64,000 bases of DNA from Maribacter huludaoensis (GCF_029350945.1 NZ_JARKMS010000002.1:483984-547983), one strand, 5' to 3'; positions 44,701-54,014 are shown, counted from the first letter of the stretch. Notes: generated by a model not told the origin, from the sequence alone. Numbers and translations: made by a program.

Positions 44701-45996
44701 ATGTTATTGATTTATACGCATAAAATTACGCCACGTCTTACCTATGTAATGAGGCATATTTTCGTGAATATCTTGGGTATTGAGCTAGATTTTACTACTA
44801 AAGTAGAAGAGTTTATAAAACATACGGGACCTAAAATTACCTACACAAAACAACCGTTACAGAATGAATTTTTTATTCGTAGCAATGAATTGTTGTTTGA
44901 ACAGGGCATTAATGATATTCAATTGAATATAGGAGATTGGGATGGCACACCCTGCTTTTTTCAAGCTGGGGAAAGAAGCACAATACCTTTTGATATTTTT
45001 GCAGCTAGTTTTTTTATGCTTTCTCGGTATGAAGAGTATTTGCCGCATGTAAAAGATATACATGGAAGGTTTTCGCCAAAGGACAGTATTGCTTTTCAAA
45101 ACGGTTTTCTACAAAAACCTGTAGTCGATATTTGGGCATACAAAGTATTGCAAGCGCTCAAAAAGCGTTTTGAAGATTTAGAGTATAAAACCAAAACATA
45201 CGAATTTATTTCCCTTATCGATGTTGCCACCTCTCATTGTTACGCTAACCGAGGTATAGTGCGTGGTATCGTTGGTATGTTAATGGATCTGGGCACATTT
45301 AAACTAAAACGAGTAGTTGAGCGTATTGCCGTAGGTTTCAACAGACAAAAGGATCCCTATGATAATTATGCCGAAATTATAGCCCTGCACAAAAAATATG
45401 GGATAAAATGTAACTTCTTTTTTCAGTTCGCAGATTATTCCAAGTATGATAAAAATGTCTCTACCAATAGTATAAAGTTTAAGTCGCTCATAAAACATGT
45501 GGCAGATTATATGCCAGTGTCGTTAGCGGCTAGTTACAGTTCGTTTTCCGATCTAGAGCTTTTGAAAAAAGAAAAGGCAAACTTAGAGGTGGTAATTAAT
45601 AGACCGGTGAACAATTGTAAGATGAGGTATAATAGAGTAGATATACCGCAAACTTATCGAAATTTGATTGCAACGGAATTTACCAATGATTTTACAATGG
45701 GGTATACGTTTGAACTGGGTTTTAGGGCAGGTACCTGTACTCCATTTCAGTTCTACGATATTCCGTTAGAAGTAAAGCAGCCAATAAAAGTACATCCGTT
45801 CGCTATACATGATATATCGCTTTCAAAAATTAAAAAGGACCAAGATTTATTTCATCAAGTACAATTGATTACGAACGAGGTTAAAAAGGTAAATGGTACA
45901 TTGATCGCAATGTTTTCAAATGAGGTTTTGGGAAATAGGGAGGATAGGAATTGGATGAATGTCTATTCAGAAGTAATAAAACAACAGTATGTTTAA
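44701..45996 (+). CDS. polysaccharide deacetylase-like (DUF7033) protein, probably catalytically degenerate
   Basis: 431 residues. An N-terminal DUF7033-like half (about 1-150, with FDIFAASFFMLSRYEEYLPH) precedes a NodB-like half: NRQKDPYDNYAEIIALHKKYGIKCNFFFQFADYSKYDKN and the well-kept GFRAGTCTPFQFYDI. From memory, relatives have a DxD at the first strand, a GLHPSY motif and an RxH motif. Here these read LIDVATSH, VSLAASYSS and NNCKMRYN, so most metal and catalytic ligands appear lost while the scaffold is intact. The start is contiguous with the radC stop and the end overlaps yjjG by 8 bases, so radC, this gene and yjjG form an operon. Confidence 0.8.
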   Translation: MLLIYTHKITPRLTYVMRHIFVNILGIELDFTTKVEEFIKHTGPKITYTKQPLQNEFFIRSNELLFEQGINDIQLNIGDWDGTPCFFQAGERSTIPFDIFAASFFMLSRYEEYLPHVKDIHGRFSPKDSIAFQNGFLQKPVVDIWAYKVLQALKKRFEDLEYKTKTYEFISLIDVATSHCYANRGIVRGIVGMLMDLGTFKLKRVVERIAVGFNRQKDPYDNYAEIIALHKKYGIKCNFFFQFADYSKYDKNVSTNSIKFKSLIKHVADYMPVSLAASYSSFSDLELLKKEKANLEVVINRPVNNCKMRYNRVDIPQTYRNLIATEFTNDFTMGYTFELGFRAGTCTPFQFYDIPLEVKQPIKVHPFAIHDISLSKIKKDQDLFHQVQLITNEVKKVNGTLIAMFSNEVLGNREDRNWMNVYSEVIKQQYV

Positions 45997-46678
45997 AGAT
46001 AAGGTAACAGATGTTTTTTTCGATTTGGACCATACGCTTTGGGATTTTGACCAAAATTCGGCGCTTACGTTCAAGAAGATATTTAAAGAGCAAAAAGTTG
46101 ATTTAAGCTTAGAAGATTTTTTGAAGGTTTATGTGCCTGCTAACTTGAAGTTTTGGCGATTGTTTAGAGAAGATAAAATAACGAAGTCAGAATTGCGGTA
46201 CCAACGTTTAAAATCGGTTTTTGATACTTTAGGCTACCCCGCTAGCGATGATTTAATTCATACGTTATCAGAAGAATATATCAGTCATTTATCTTCGTTC
46301 AATACCCTATTTCCAAACACTATAGAAATTTTAGATTATTTAAAATCTAACTACAGACTGCATATTATTACCAACGGTTTTCAAGAGGTACAAGAAAAAA
46401 AACTAAAAAACTCAGGTATTTATAAATACTTTGATCAAATCATAGATTCTGAAATGGCGGGGGCAAAAAAGCCAAACCCTATCATTTTTAATTTGGCTTT
46501 GGATAAGGCTAAAGTACTGCCGGAGAAATCAGTAATGATCGGTGATAGTTTAGAGGCAGATATTATCGGGGCTAAATCTCTAGGTTTTTATACCATTCAT
46601 TTTAATGCTCACAAGGAAAAAAGTCATGATGTAGCCCCAATTATTTATGATTTGCAAGAAATAAAATCCTTTTTGTAG
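45989..46678 (+). CDS. yjjG: YjjG-type HAD nucleotidase
   Basis: 229 residues of HAD superfamily subfamily IA: motif I FFDLDHTLWDFDQN (about 8-21) with the two Asp residues, motif II IITNG, motif III Lys in GAKKPNP and motif IV MIGDSLEADIIGAKSLG. The TLWDF pattern is characteristic of YjjG, a 5'-nucleotidase that removes non-canonical pyrimidine nucleotides. The start overlaps the preceding gene by 8 bases. Cytoplasmic. Confidence 0.92.
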   Translation: MFKDKVTDVFFDLDHTLWDFDQNSALTFKKIFKEQKVDLSLEDFLKVYVPANLKFWRLFREDKITKSELRYQRLKSVFDTLGYPASDDLIHTLSEEYISHLSSFNTLFPNTIEILDYLKSNYRLHIITNGFQEVQEKKLKNSGIYKYFDQIIDSEMAGAKKPNPIIFNLALDKAKVLPEKSVMIGDSLEADIIGAKSLGFYTIHFNAHKEKSHDVAPIIYDLQEIKSFL

Positions 46679-46727
46679 AGTTATTATAATTATAGACGTT
46701 TGTCTATCTGTTAAAAACTTTAAAAAG

Positions 46728-47276
46728 GTGATTAAAGCGCTACGTATTCTAGTTTTGGTTTTGGTAGGTTTTCATCTGGTTACATCTTGTTCTGAAGAGC
46801 AAGATTTTGATCAGATAGATGATTTGGCAATTGCTCCAAGCTATGAAACCAGTATTTTCTATGTAAAAGCACAAGAAACCTTGATCAATAGGGTTGAGGG
46901 ACTCAATTTCTTTACTCAAGATTTCAATTTTGATGCTTTTGAAGAACCTTTTTTTACCAAAAGAGTGTTGGCCGGAGTAATAACTTACGAGTTAGAGAAT
47001 ACCACGAGTAAACCAATAGAAATAAGACTAGAATTTTTAGATCAGGCAGAAAATGTTTTAGATACCGAAATATTTAGTATGGATGCCGCACCTACGGCCA
47101 TATTGCAGCGAGATGTTGCATATGGGGCTACCGGTAAAAGTTTGGACATCATCAAAACTACTTCTGAAATAAGATTGACCGCTATTAACTTAGGTGATAA
47201 TACTAGTGAGTCTACTATACAAGATCCTGCAATAGTGCTACGTTCTAGCGCTCAATTTACTTTAGAATTAAAATGA
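46728..47276 (+). CDS. hypothetical lipoprotein
   Basis: 182 residues from a GTG start (no ATG fits the signal). The lipobox ends LVTSC (Cys21) followed by SEEQDFD, an acidic stretch resembling a surface export signal. The mature part is beta-rich with no recognised domain. Its stop overlaps the ATG of the DUF5723 gene by 4 bases (ATGA), so the two are translationally coupled and probably act together at the outer membrane. Confidence 0.8.
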   Translation: MIKALRILVLVLVGFHLVTSCSEEQDFDQIDDLAIAPSYETSIFYVKAQETLINRVEGLNFFTQDFNFDAFEEPFFTKRVLAGVITYELENTTSKPIEIRLEFLDQAENVLDTEIFSMDAAPTAILQRDVAYGATGKSLDIIKTTSEIRLTAINLGDNTSESTIQDPAIVLRSSAQFTLELK

Positions 47277-48712
47277 GAATAAGGCACTGCCTTTTAATAG
47301 CTGGCATATTGCTTACTTTGGGCCTCACGGCACAGAATAAGCAAATTCTGTATGATTTTAATGAAATACCACAATCCCTTTCTATTAACCCTGGTGTTGA
47401 AGCCGATTTTGAATGGTATGCAGGTGTTCCATTGTTGTCCGGTATTTCTGCTTATGGTGGGTCTAACGCAATTTCTATCAACGATATTTTTGCCAATGAC
47501 GGAGTAGATATCAATATAAAGTTTAGAGAGCGCGCCTTAAATGTGCTTACTCCTAAAGATGAGCTAAGCACAACAATACAACTGGAATACTTGAATGGCG
47601 GATTTAGAAGCAATGATCCAAATATATTTTATTCATTTGGTGGTTATGTTGAATTTGATAATATAGGTTACTGGCCGCAGGACTATGCCTACTTGTTATA
47701 TGATGGAAATGCAGGCCAGTTGGGCAGAAGATATGATTTGGGAGATTTAAAAGTACGCGGATCTATGGTCAATGTGTTTCATTTTGGTATCAATAAAAAA
47801 GTAGACCGCAGTTTAACCCTAGGTGCAAGAGGTAAGTTGTATTCGGCTATTGCGGATTATAGTTCTTCTACCAATAACGGGCATTTAAGAAATGTAGAAG
47901 GACAAAATAATAGAATTGCCACAAATTTGAATGCCGATTTACTTTTGCGCACATCTGGTCTACGATCTTTAAGAAATGCCAATAATGATGATTCACTTTC
48001 AAATGAAATTATTGGGAGGGCACTTTTTGGTGGTGATTTAGGTTTGGGAGTTGATGTTGGGTTTACCTATCATTTATCTGAACGTACAACAATAACAGGC
48101 AGTTTATTGGATGTAGGATTTATATATCATTCCGGTGATGCTAAGAGTTATAGCCTTAATGGTAACGCAACTGTTGAAGGTATAGAAATAGATGTGTTGG
48201 AAAATTTTGCAAGTTTAGATAGGGATTTTTGGCAAGAATTAGTCGATGAAATTGAACAAATTGTGCCTTTTGATACTGACACCAAAGGCTATATCTCTTT
48301 TAGGCCTACAAAGCTATATGCTTCTATAAGAAATGATTTTGGAGAACCGGTAGGTAATGGCAGCTCTCAAAATTGTGATTGTACCGCCGGCTCTTACGAT
48401 GGGGGGCCGTTACGAACCAAGTACAGAAATTCTTATGGAGGTCAATTATATATGATCAATAGACCTAGAGGTCCACAATTGGCATTGACAGGATTTTACA
48501 CGCGCAGAATTGGTAATGCTTTAGCACTTAAAGGAACTTATACCATAGATAAGTTTAGTAAGACAAATGTAGGGTTAGGGATGAATTTGCAGGCAGGTCC
48601 ATTTAATTTTTATGCCATGGCCGATAACTTATTATCCTATAACAATATAGCGGCTACCAATTATGCCTCTTTTCAATTTGGGTTGAATATTATTTCATGG
48701 GGGCGTAAATAG
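47273..48712 (+). CDS. DUF5723 family outer membrane beta-barrel protein
   Basis: 479 residues with a signal peptide ending LGLTAQ. The pattern ILYDFNEIPQSLSINPGVEADFEWYAGVPLLSG, with later SYGGQLYMINRPRGPQLALTGFYTRRIG and a C-terminal amphipathic strand ending in W-G-R-K, fits DUF5723, a family of predicted outer membrane barrels found in Bacteroidota. Function unknown; members are often encoded near T9SS-related or gliding genes. Coupled to the upstream lipoprotein. Confidence 0.87.
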   Translation: MRIRHCLLIAGILLTLGLTAQNKQILYDFNEIPQSLSINPGVEADFEWYAGVPLLSGISAYGGSNAISINDIFANDGVDINIKFRERALNVLTPKDELSTTIQLEYLNGGFRSNDPNIFYSFGGYVEFDNIGYWPQDYAYLLYDGNAGQLGRRYDLGDLKVRGSMVNVFHFGINKKVDRSLTLGARGKLYSAIADYSSSTNNGHLRNVEGQNNRIATNLNADLLLRTSGLRSLRNANNDDSLSNEIIGRALFGGDLGLGVDVGFTYHLSERTTITGSLLDVGFIYHSGDAKSYSLNGNATVEGIEIDVLENFASLDRDFWQELVDEIEQIVPFDTDTKGYISFRPTKLYASIRNDFGEPVGNGSSQNCDCTAGSYDGGPLRTKYRNSYGGQLYMINRPRGPQLALTGFYTRRIGNALALKGTYTIDKFSKTNVGLGMNLQAGPFNFYAMADNLLSYNNIAATNYASFQFGLNIISWGRK

Positions 48713-48791
48713 TAGTATACCTTCTTCGCTTCTTTTTATTTTTTTGGCATGCTTTTTTCATATCTTACCATGAATTTAAAATTATGTCGTT

Positions 48792-49694
48792 TTGAAAACA
48801 GTTATTGCATTACTATTTACTTTTATAGGTTTTTCCTCATATGCGCAAGCTAACTTAGATGATTACAAATACATTATTGTTCCAAAAAAGTTCGATGCCT
48901 TTAAGAATGTAAATGAGCATCAAACAAGTACGTTGGTAAAATTTTTATTTACCGGAAAGGGCTTTACAACGGTCTATGACGATCAATTGCCGGAAGATTT
49001 AAAATTTAATAGATGTCTAGGGGTTGTTGCAGATTTGCAAGATGATAGTAGTATGTTTTCTACCAAGACAATAATCAATCTTATAGATTGTAATGATAAC
49101 GTTGTTTTTAGTACCATGAAAGGTATTAGCAAGAAAAAACAATATAAAGAAGCGTATAGCGAAGCAATTAGAGAATCTATGCGCTCGTTTAATGGTATGA
49201 ACTATACCTATAGTGCTAAAAATGAAAAAGAGGGGCCTGTGACCGTAAATTTTAGAAATGATGTCAAAAAATTAGACGAATCTAAAACAGCCGCTATTTT
49301 AAAAACAGAAAAAGCAAAGGAAGAAGAAACAGCGACTAAAAGGACAGCCGTAATTTCTGAACAAACCGAGCAAACTCAATATTTTAACGATCGTACACCC
49401 GTAACATCTAATATTAAGAAAGCTGCACCGGTGACACCTGTTTTAAAAAACGTAGAGGTTAATAAGCCGGTGGTGCAAGATATTTGGTATGCGCAAGCAA
49501 CTGAAACAGGGTATCAATTGGTAGATAGCTCTCCAAAAATTAGAATGACCTTAATGAAAAGTTCTGCGGATAATGTTTTTATGGCTAAGACAGATACAAA
49601 AAATGGTATGGTCTACCAAAATGAGGGTAAATGGGTGTTTGAATATTATGAGAACGATAAACTGGTTCAAGAGGAACTGAATATCAAATTCTAA
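48792..49694 (+). CDS. secreted protein of unknown function
   Basis: 300 residues from a TTG start (signal MKTVIALLFTFIGFSSYAQ). An ATG at 48784 opens only a 3-codon frame (ATG TCG TTT TGA) whose TGA overlaps the TTG. The N-terminal domain (about 20-140, YKYIIVPKKFDAFKNVNEHQTSTLVKFLFTGKGF) is well conserved-looking. A K/E/T-rich linker follows, then a C-terminal segment (DIWYAQATETGYQLVDSSPKIRMTL...NEGKWVFEYYENDKLVQEEL). No family is recognised. Its stop overlaps the convergent rarA stop by 4 bases. Confidence 0.8.
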   Translation: MKTVIALLFTFIGFSSYAQANLDDYKYIIVPKKFDAFKNVNEHQTSTLVKFLFTGKGFTTVYDDQLPEDLKFNRCLGVVADLQDDSSMFSTKTIINLIDCNDNVVFSTMKGISKKKQYKEAYSEAIRESMRSFNGMNYTYSAKNEKEGPVTVNFRNDVKKLDESKTAAILKTEKAKEEETATKRTAVISEQTEQTQYFNDRTPVTSNIKKAAPVTPVLKNVEVNKPVVQDIWYAQATETGYQLVDSSPKIRMTLMKSSADNVFMAKTDTKNGMVYQNEGKWVFEYYENDKLVQEELNIKF

Positions 49695-50968
49695 AAATCA
49701 TATTTCGATTTCCATCTATTTTTTATAAAATCACTAAGCGCTTTTTCCCGGGCATTGTTTCCTGGTTTGTAAAATGTGGTCCCTTTAATTTCATCGGGTA
49801 AAAACTCGGCATCTACAAAGTTATTTTGGTAGTCGTGGGCATATTTATATTCTTGTCCGTAACCCAGGTCTTTCATTAATTTGGTAGGTGCATTTCTTAA
49901 TGGAAGCGGTACCGTCAAATTCCCTGTTTGTTTTACTGCCTGCTGTGCTTTTCCTATCGCCATATAACTTGCATTGCTCTTTGCTGAGGTTGCTAGGTAA
50001 ATTGCACATTGACTAAGTACAATTCGCGCTTCAGGATATCCTATTGAAGTTACTGCTTGAAATGTGGTGTTTGCCATTACCAATGCAGTAGGGTTTGCCA
50101 ATCCAATATCCTCGGACGCAGAAATTAGCATTCTACGTGCAATGAATTTTACATCTTCACCACCTTCGATCATTCTTGCCAACCAATACACCGCTCCGTT
50201 AGGATCACTACCTCTTATTGATTTAATAAAGGCAGAAACAATGTCATAATGCTGTTCACCGGTTTTATCATAGAGAACTGTATTTTTTTGAACTTTAGAA
50301 AGCACTAACTCGTCTGTAATAACTATAGTATCACTCTCCTCAGAATTAACGACCAATTCAAAAACGTTCAATAATTTTCTGCCATCTCCTCCAGATATCC
50401 GTAATAATGCTTCGGTTTCTTTAAGTTCTATTGTTTTTGATCTTAGCAATGAGTCCTTTTCTATTGCCCTTTTAATCAAGTTTTCTAAATCTGCTTTTCC
50501 AAAGGCATTTAATATATAGACTTGACAACGGGATAGAAGTGCGGGGATTACTTCAAAGCTTGGGTTTTCCGTAGTTGCCCCAATTAAGGTTACCCACCCT
50601 TTTTCAACAGCGGCCAAAAGTGAATCTTGTTGAGATTTACTAAAGCGGTGTATTTCATCAATAAATAGTATAGGGTTTTTAGCCGTGAACAATCCGCCTG
50701 CTTGTTTTGCCTTATCTATTACTTCTCTAATATCTTTAACCCCACTATTAATTGCACTGAGCACGTAGAATGGTCTTTTACTTTGTTCTGCTATAATATT
50801 TGCCAAAGTTGTTTTTCCCGTTCCCGGTGGTCCCCAAAGAATTAATGAAGGAATAATGCCTTTTTTGATTTGATTTGTTAGCGAGCCCTTTTCACCCACT
50901 AAATGATGTTGACTAATATACTCGTCTAATGTTTTAGGACGTACACGTTCTGCTAAAGGTTCGTTCAT
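49691..50968 (-). CDS. rarA: replication-associated recombination protein RarA (MgsA)
   Basis: 425 residues. The AAA+ core has Walker [12 protein letters not shown] near residue 46, Walker [17 protein letters not shown] and sensor 1 [11 protein letters not shown]. The C-terminal tetramerisation region contains [36 protein letters not shown], the family signature. It acts at stalled replication forks with SSB and RecA. The start at 50968 agrees with a -7 element 4 bases upstream. Confidence 0.96.
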   Translation of the reverse strand: MNEPLAERVRPKTLDEYISQHHLVGEKGSLTNQIKKGIIPSLILWGPPGTGKTTLANIIAEQSKRPFYVLSAINSGVKDIREVIDKAKQAGGLFTAKNPILFIDEIHRFSKSQQDSLLAAVEKGWVTLIGATTENPSFEVIPALLSRCQVYILNAFGKADLENLIKRAIEKDSLLRSKTIELKETEALLRISGGDGRKLLNVFELVVNSEESDTIVITDELVLSKVQKNTVLYDKTGEQHYDIVSAFIKSIRGSDPNGAVYWLARMIEGGEDVKFIARRMLISASEDIGLANPTALVMANTTFQAVTSIGYPEARIVLSQCAIYLATSAKSNASYMAIGKAQQAVKQTGNLTVPLPLRNAPTKLMKDLGYGQEYKYAHDYQNNFVDAEFLPDEIKGTTFYKPGNNAREKALSDFIKNRWKSKYDF

Positions 50969-50972
50969 AATA

Positions 50973-50980
50973 CAAAAATA
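50973..50980 (-). promoter_or_regulatory. -7 element of rarA, abutting the start codon
   Basis: The complement reads TATTTTTG, a full TAnnTTTG match, ending 4 bases before the ATG at 50968. The predicted transcript has at most 1-2 leader bases. Confidence 0.4.
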
Positions 50981-51106
50981 TGATAATCTTAAATGAGAAG
51001 AGAAAAGTATGTTGCCAATTGAATGTTAAGTAAGTTTAGTAGTGACAATATGACCAATTTGTAAACGTTGGTAATATAATTGTTAGCTAGATATAAAAGT
51101 AAGTTC

Positions 51107-51853
51107 ATGTCAGAAATTGGACATTTTAAGTTTTCTAATAAAGTGCTGGCTATTCCTCTATTTGCCATGATTACCATATGGTGCGTGTATTGGGTGGAAT
51201 TGATTTTGGGCGTGAACTTTAATGAAATGGGGGTAATGCCAAGAACATTATTGGGATTGCGCGGCGTAGTGTTTAGCCCGTTTATTCACGGTTCTTTAAA
51301 ACATTTATATAACAATACAATTCCTTTAGGCGTATTGCTTACGGCACTTTGGTACTTTTATAAGGATGTTGCCTGGAAAGTAGTTTTGTATGGTATACTA
51401 TTATCAGGGTTAATGACTTGGCTAATTGGTAGAACATCTTACCATATTGGTGCAAGCGGACTCATTTATGTCTTGGCAAGTTTTATTTTTTTTAAAGGAA
51501 TATTTAGTTCCCATTTTAGGCTAGTAGCACTTTCTTTAATTGTCGTCTTTATATATGGAAGCATGCTTTGGTATATATTTCCAGTTAAGGAAGGAATGTC
51601 TTGGGAGGGACATTTAGCTGGTTTTATTACGGGATTGTTACTTGCCAAAATGATTAAAGCTAGAATTCCGCCTGCCAAAAAATACGATTGGGAAAAGGAA
51701 GATTTTAGAGAAGAAGATGATTTATTCTTACGGCATTTTGATGAAAACGGAAATTTCAGGGAACTACCCATGGAAGAAGAATTTGAAGATGATGAAGGTT
51801 TTAAATACAACTATATCTTCAAGAAGAGCCCTAAAACTGATTCAGATAAATGA
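51107..51853 (+). CDS. rhomboid family intramembrane serine protease
   Basis: 248 residues from ATG 51107; a TTG at 51080 would add nine residues and is less likely. Six membrane helices are predicted. The catalytic Ser117 lies in HIGASGLIYVL (GxSG motif) and His169 in HLAGFITGLLLAKM, so the dyad is complete. The conserved L1-loop type residues lie in SPFIHGSLKHLYNNTIPLG. The C-terminal 55 residues are acidic and cytoplasmic. It cleaves membrane-anchored substrates in the inner membrane; the substrates are unknown. Convergent with rlmB across 7 bases. Confidence 0.92.
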   Translation: MSEIGHFKFSNKVLAIPLFAMITIWCVYWVELILGVNFNEMGVMPRTLLGLRGVVFSPFIHGSLKHLYNNTIPLGVLLTALWYFYKDVAWKVVLYGILLSGLMTWLIGRTSYHIGASGLIYVLASFIFFKGIFSSHFRLVALSLIVVFIYGSMLWYIFPVKEGMSWEGHLAGFITGLLLAKMIKARIPPAKKYDWEKEDFREEDDLFLRHFDENGNFRELPMEEEFEDDEGFKYNYIFKKSPKTDSDK

Positions 51854-51860
51854 TCTGTAG

Positions 51861-52595
51861 TTACATACGTTGGCGGACAGCTTCGTATAAGAATACGGCA
51901 CAAGCAACGGAAACGTTTAACGATTGAATTTCTCCAAGTAAAGGAAGTTTAGCCCTATAATCAGATGCTTTTAAAATTGAAGGAGTAATACCACGATCCT
52001 CTGCGCCCATAACAATAGCTATGGAATCAGTGAAAGGAACATCATAAACTGAATCATCTGTTTTTTCAGTAGCGGATACAACTTTAATTCCTGAAGCCTG
52101 TAAATAGAAAACGGCATCTTTTAAATGGTCTACCTTTGCAATGGGAACTCTATAAGCGGCACCTGCGGAGGTTTTGATCGTATCTGCGGTTACAGGAGCG
52201 GCACCTTTCTTTTGAACAATAATACCATTCACGCCTGTACATTCGGCAGTTCTAATAATAGCACCAAAATTACGTACGTCGGATAGTTGGTCCAATAATA
52301 AAAATAAAGCAGGCCCTTCTTTTTCGTTAACCCTTTCTACCAAATCTTCAAGGGTATGAAATGCGATAGGGGAGATGTTGGCAACAGCGCCCTGGTGGTT
52401 GTTTTTTGTAAGTCTGTTCAACTTTTCAATAGGCACATAGACCATATTGATCTCATTACGGCGCAACAAACCTTCAAGTTCTTTCATAAGGTCGCCTTTA
52501 AGACCTTTTTGTAGAAATACCTTGTCTATCTCTTCATTTGAATTGACAGCTTCTATAATGGCTCTCAAGCCATAAATTTGAGTGGTTTTTTGCAT
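51861..52595 (-). CDS. rlmB: 23S rRNA (guanosine-2'-O)-methyltransferase RlmB
   Basis: 244 residues of the SpoU/TrmH class. The N-terminal substrate-binding part (IYGLRAIIEAVNSNEEIDKVFLQKG) precedes the SPOUT knot motifs: NFGAIIRTAECTGVNGII, VMGAEDRGITPSIL and LPLLGEIQSLNVSVACAVFLYEAVRQ. RlmB methylates G2251 in the peptidyl-transferase P loop. The -7 element at 52607-52600 predicts a leaderless transcript. Confidence 0.94.
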   Translation of the reverse strand: MQKTTQIYGLRAIIEAVNSNEEIDKVFLQKGLKGDLMKELEGLLRRNEINMVYVPIEKLNRLTKNNHQGAVANISPIAFHTLEDLVERVNEKEGPALFLLLDQLSDVRNFGAIIRTAECTGVNGIIVQKKGAAPVTADTIKTSAGAAYRVPIAKVDHLKDAVFYLQASGIKVVSATEKTDDSVYDVPFTDSIAIVMGAEDRGITPSILKASDYRAKLPLLGEIQSLNVSVACAVFLYEAVRQRM

Positions 52596-52599
52596 GGGG

Positions 52600-52607
52600 C
52601 AAAGGTA
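52600..52607 (-). promoter_or_regulatory. -7 element of rlmB, abutting the start codon
   Basis: The complement reads TACCTTTG, a full consensus match, 4 bases before the ATG at 52595. No well-placed -33 TTG is seen, and the terminator of the upstream gene overlaps that area. Confidence 0.4.
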
Positions 52608-52610
52608 AAT

Positions 52611-52641
52611 AAAAACCGCCCAACTTTTGTTGGGCGGTTTT
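52611..52641 (-). terminator. intrinsic terminator of the arylsulfotransferase-like gene
   Basis: A 13-base stem (AAAACCGCCCAAC at 52612-52624, GTTGGGCGGTTTT at 52629-52641) with a TTTT loop. On the complement it runs into a T-tract before rlmB. Confidence 0.9.
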
Positions 52642-52661
52642 AAATAATAAGGTTAATTGTC

Positions 52662-53951
52662 TTAGTTGGTTGGTAGGTCTAGGTTTATTATGGCACTATC
52701 GGTATAGTCAAAGTGATAGCCTCTCCAGAAAAAACCGAGTGTATTGTAACGCCACAGTATTTCGCCATTGTTTGAAACTTCCCAAAAACCAAAATCTCCT
52801 TCAGTTATAAGTACGTTGCCGTTCGGTAAAATATCTGCACCAGATACCCTGCCGGCAAAAAGATCGGGATCCGTGAAGCTCCATACTACCTCCGGTTCAT
52901 TATTTTGGTTTGATTCTAAATTAAGATTTTCTGGAATTTTAAGTTCATATACGGTAGATTGGTCTGTATTTATTCCATTAGAATAGATTAAAATATTTCC
53001 TTTTTTTTCTCCCTCTAATAAATTCGGATGGTGATTGCGGTTAAATAATCTTGTTCCATTTTGATTTTTATACGCACTAGGATTTCCAAATCTATAAATT
53101 AAGTCTCCGCCTAAATTATAGTTTCCTCCTCTGCTAGTTTTAGCTTGTGCCGTGGTTGTACTGTGGTCAATAATCCAAATTTCGCTATAGTAATTTACAC
53201 TTAAAAATATTAGGTCTTTGTCGGCGTCGTAGTCTATGCCATTTGCATGACTTACATCGCCAAATTCATTTTTAACTTCTAAATAATTTATGTCAATTTT
53301 GTTTGGATTTGATTGTACGTCGCCAAAATTTAGTCTGGTTTCGTCAAAATCCTGAATAATATGGTCCCACATATGCCATTCCCAAACTATTTCATTCGTT
53401 TTGGGGTCAATCTCCAAAATAGCATCATATATAATTTCTGTTTCTTGTGAGAAACCAATTTCGTTTGCATCTTCAATAGATTTTTTTTCCCAAGATAAAA
53501 ATAGAATGTTCCCATTTGGTAAAACTTCTGTATCATGATGTGCTATATGATTTTCATTGGAATATTCATAACTCCAGTCAACGTTACCATTTTTATCCAA
53601 CATAGATATTAAGCCTCCAAATCCCCCTAGGGTAATTTCTGGATTAAGAGATTCAAACATACTTAATAGTCTTCCGTCATCCAATAATTTGGCATCGTTA
53701 CCTAAACGTTTTCCGTTTAAGTTCCATTCGTGTTTAATATCGGTTCTTTTATCCATTAAATAAACCCTGTTGGCAGATGCATCGTTTACCAATACAAGAC
53801 CGTCATATACCCCAGCGGCGTTGAATACTTCTAAGCCTTCCTTGGTTGGAAAATCAATGGTGCTTACAGGTACGTTATCATCACTATTGCATGAAATTAA
53901 TGTTATGCTTATAAATGCTAAAAATAACTTGAGCTTAGAATAGTTTTTCAT
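52662..53951 (-). CDS. arylsulfotransferase (ASST)-like lipoprotein
   Basis: 429 residues with lipobox TLISC (Cys21) followed by NSDD, resembling the acidic export signal for surface lipoproteins. The body is a six-bladed propeller of the ASST type with repeated N-G-x-x-L and W-x-x-x elements: LLDDGRLLSMFE, HHDTEVLPNGNILFLSWE, EIVWEWHMWDHI, VSHANGIDYD and RNHHPNLLEG. ASST transfers sulfate between phenols through a histidine; candidate histidines (HHDTE, SHANG, RNHHPN) are present. The true substrate may differ. The gene lies downstream of the SusC/D operon but is separated from it by a terminator. Confidence 0.85.
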   Translation of the reverse strand: MKNYSKLKLFLAFISITLISCNSDDNVPVSTIDFPTKEGLEVFNAAGVYDGLVLVNDASANRVYLMDKRTDIKHEWNLNGKRLGNDAKLLDDGRLLSMFESLNPEITLGGFGGLISMLDKNGNVDWSYEYSNENHIAHHDTEVLPNGNILFLSWEKKSIEDANEIGFSQETEIIYDAILEIDPKTNEIVWEWHMWDHIIQDFDETRLNFGDVQSNPNKIDINYLEVKNEFGDVSHANGIDYDADKDLIFLSVNYYSEIWIIDHSTTTAQAKTSRGGNYNLGGDLIYRFGNPSAYKNQNGTRLFNRNHHPNLLEGEKKGNILIYSNGINTDQSTVYELKIPENLNLESNQNNEPEVVWSFTDPDLFAGRVSGADILPNGNVLITEGDFGFWEVSNNGEILWRYNTLGFFWRGYHFDYTDSAIINLDLPTN

Positions 53952-53984
53952 ATCAGCTAAATTAATTTAATTAATCTTTAATAT

Positions 53985-54014
53985 AAAAAAAAGGCTGTCT
54001 AAAAGACAGCCTTT
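53985..54014 (-). terminator. intrinsic terminator of the SusC/D operon
   Basis: An 11-base stem (AAAGGCTGTCT at 53990-54000, AGACAGCCTTT at 54004-54014) with a 3-base loop. The complement strand continues with a T8 run, giving a strong terminator for the leftward operon. Confidence 0.9.

Noticed and set aside
46692-46707. ATAGAC/GTCTAT hairpin between yjjG and the lipoprotein gene
   Set aside because: The stem is only 6 bases and no T-run follows, so it was not called as a terminator.
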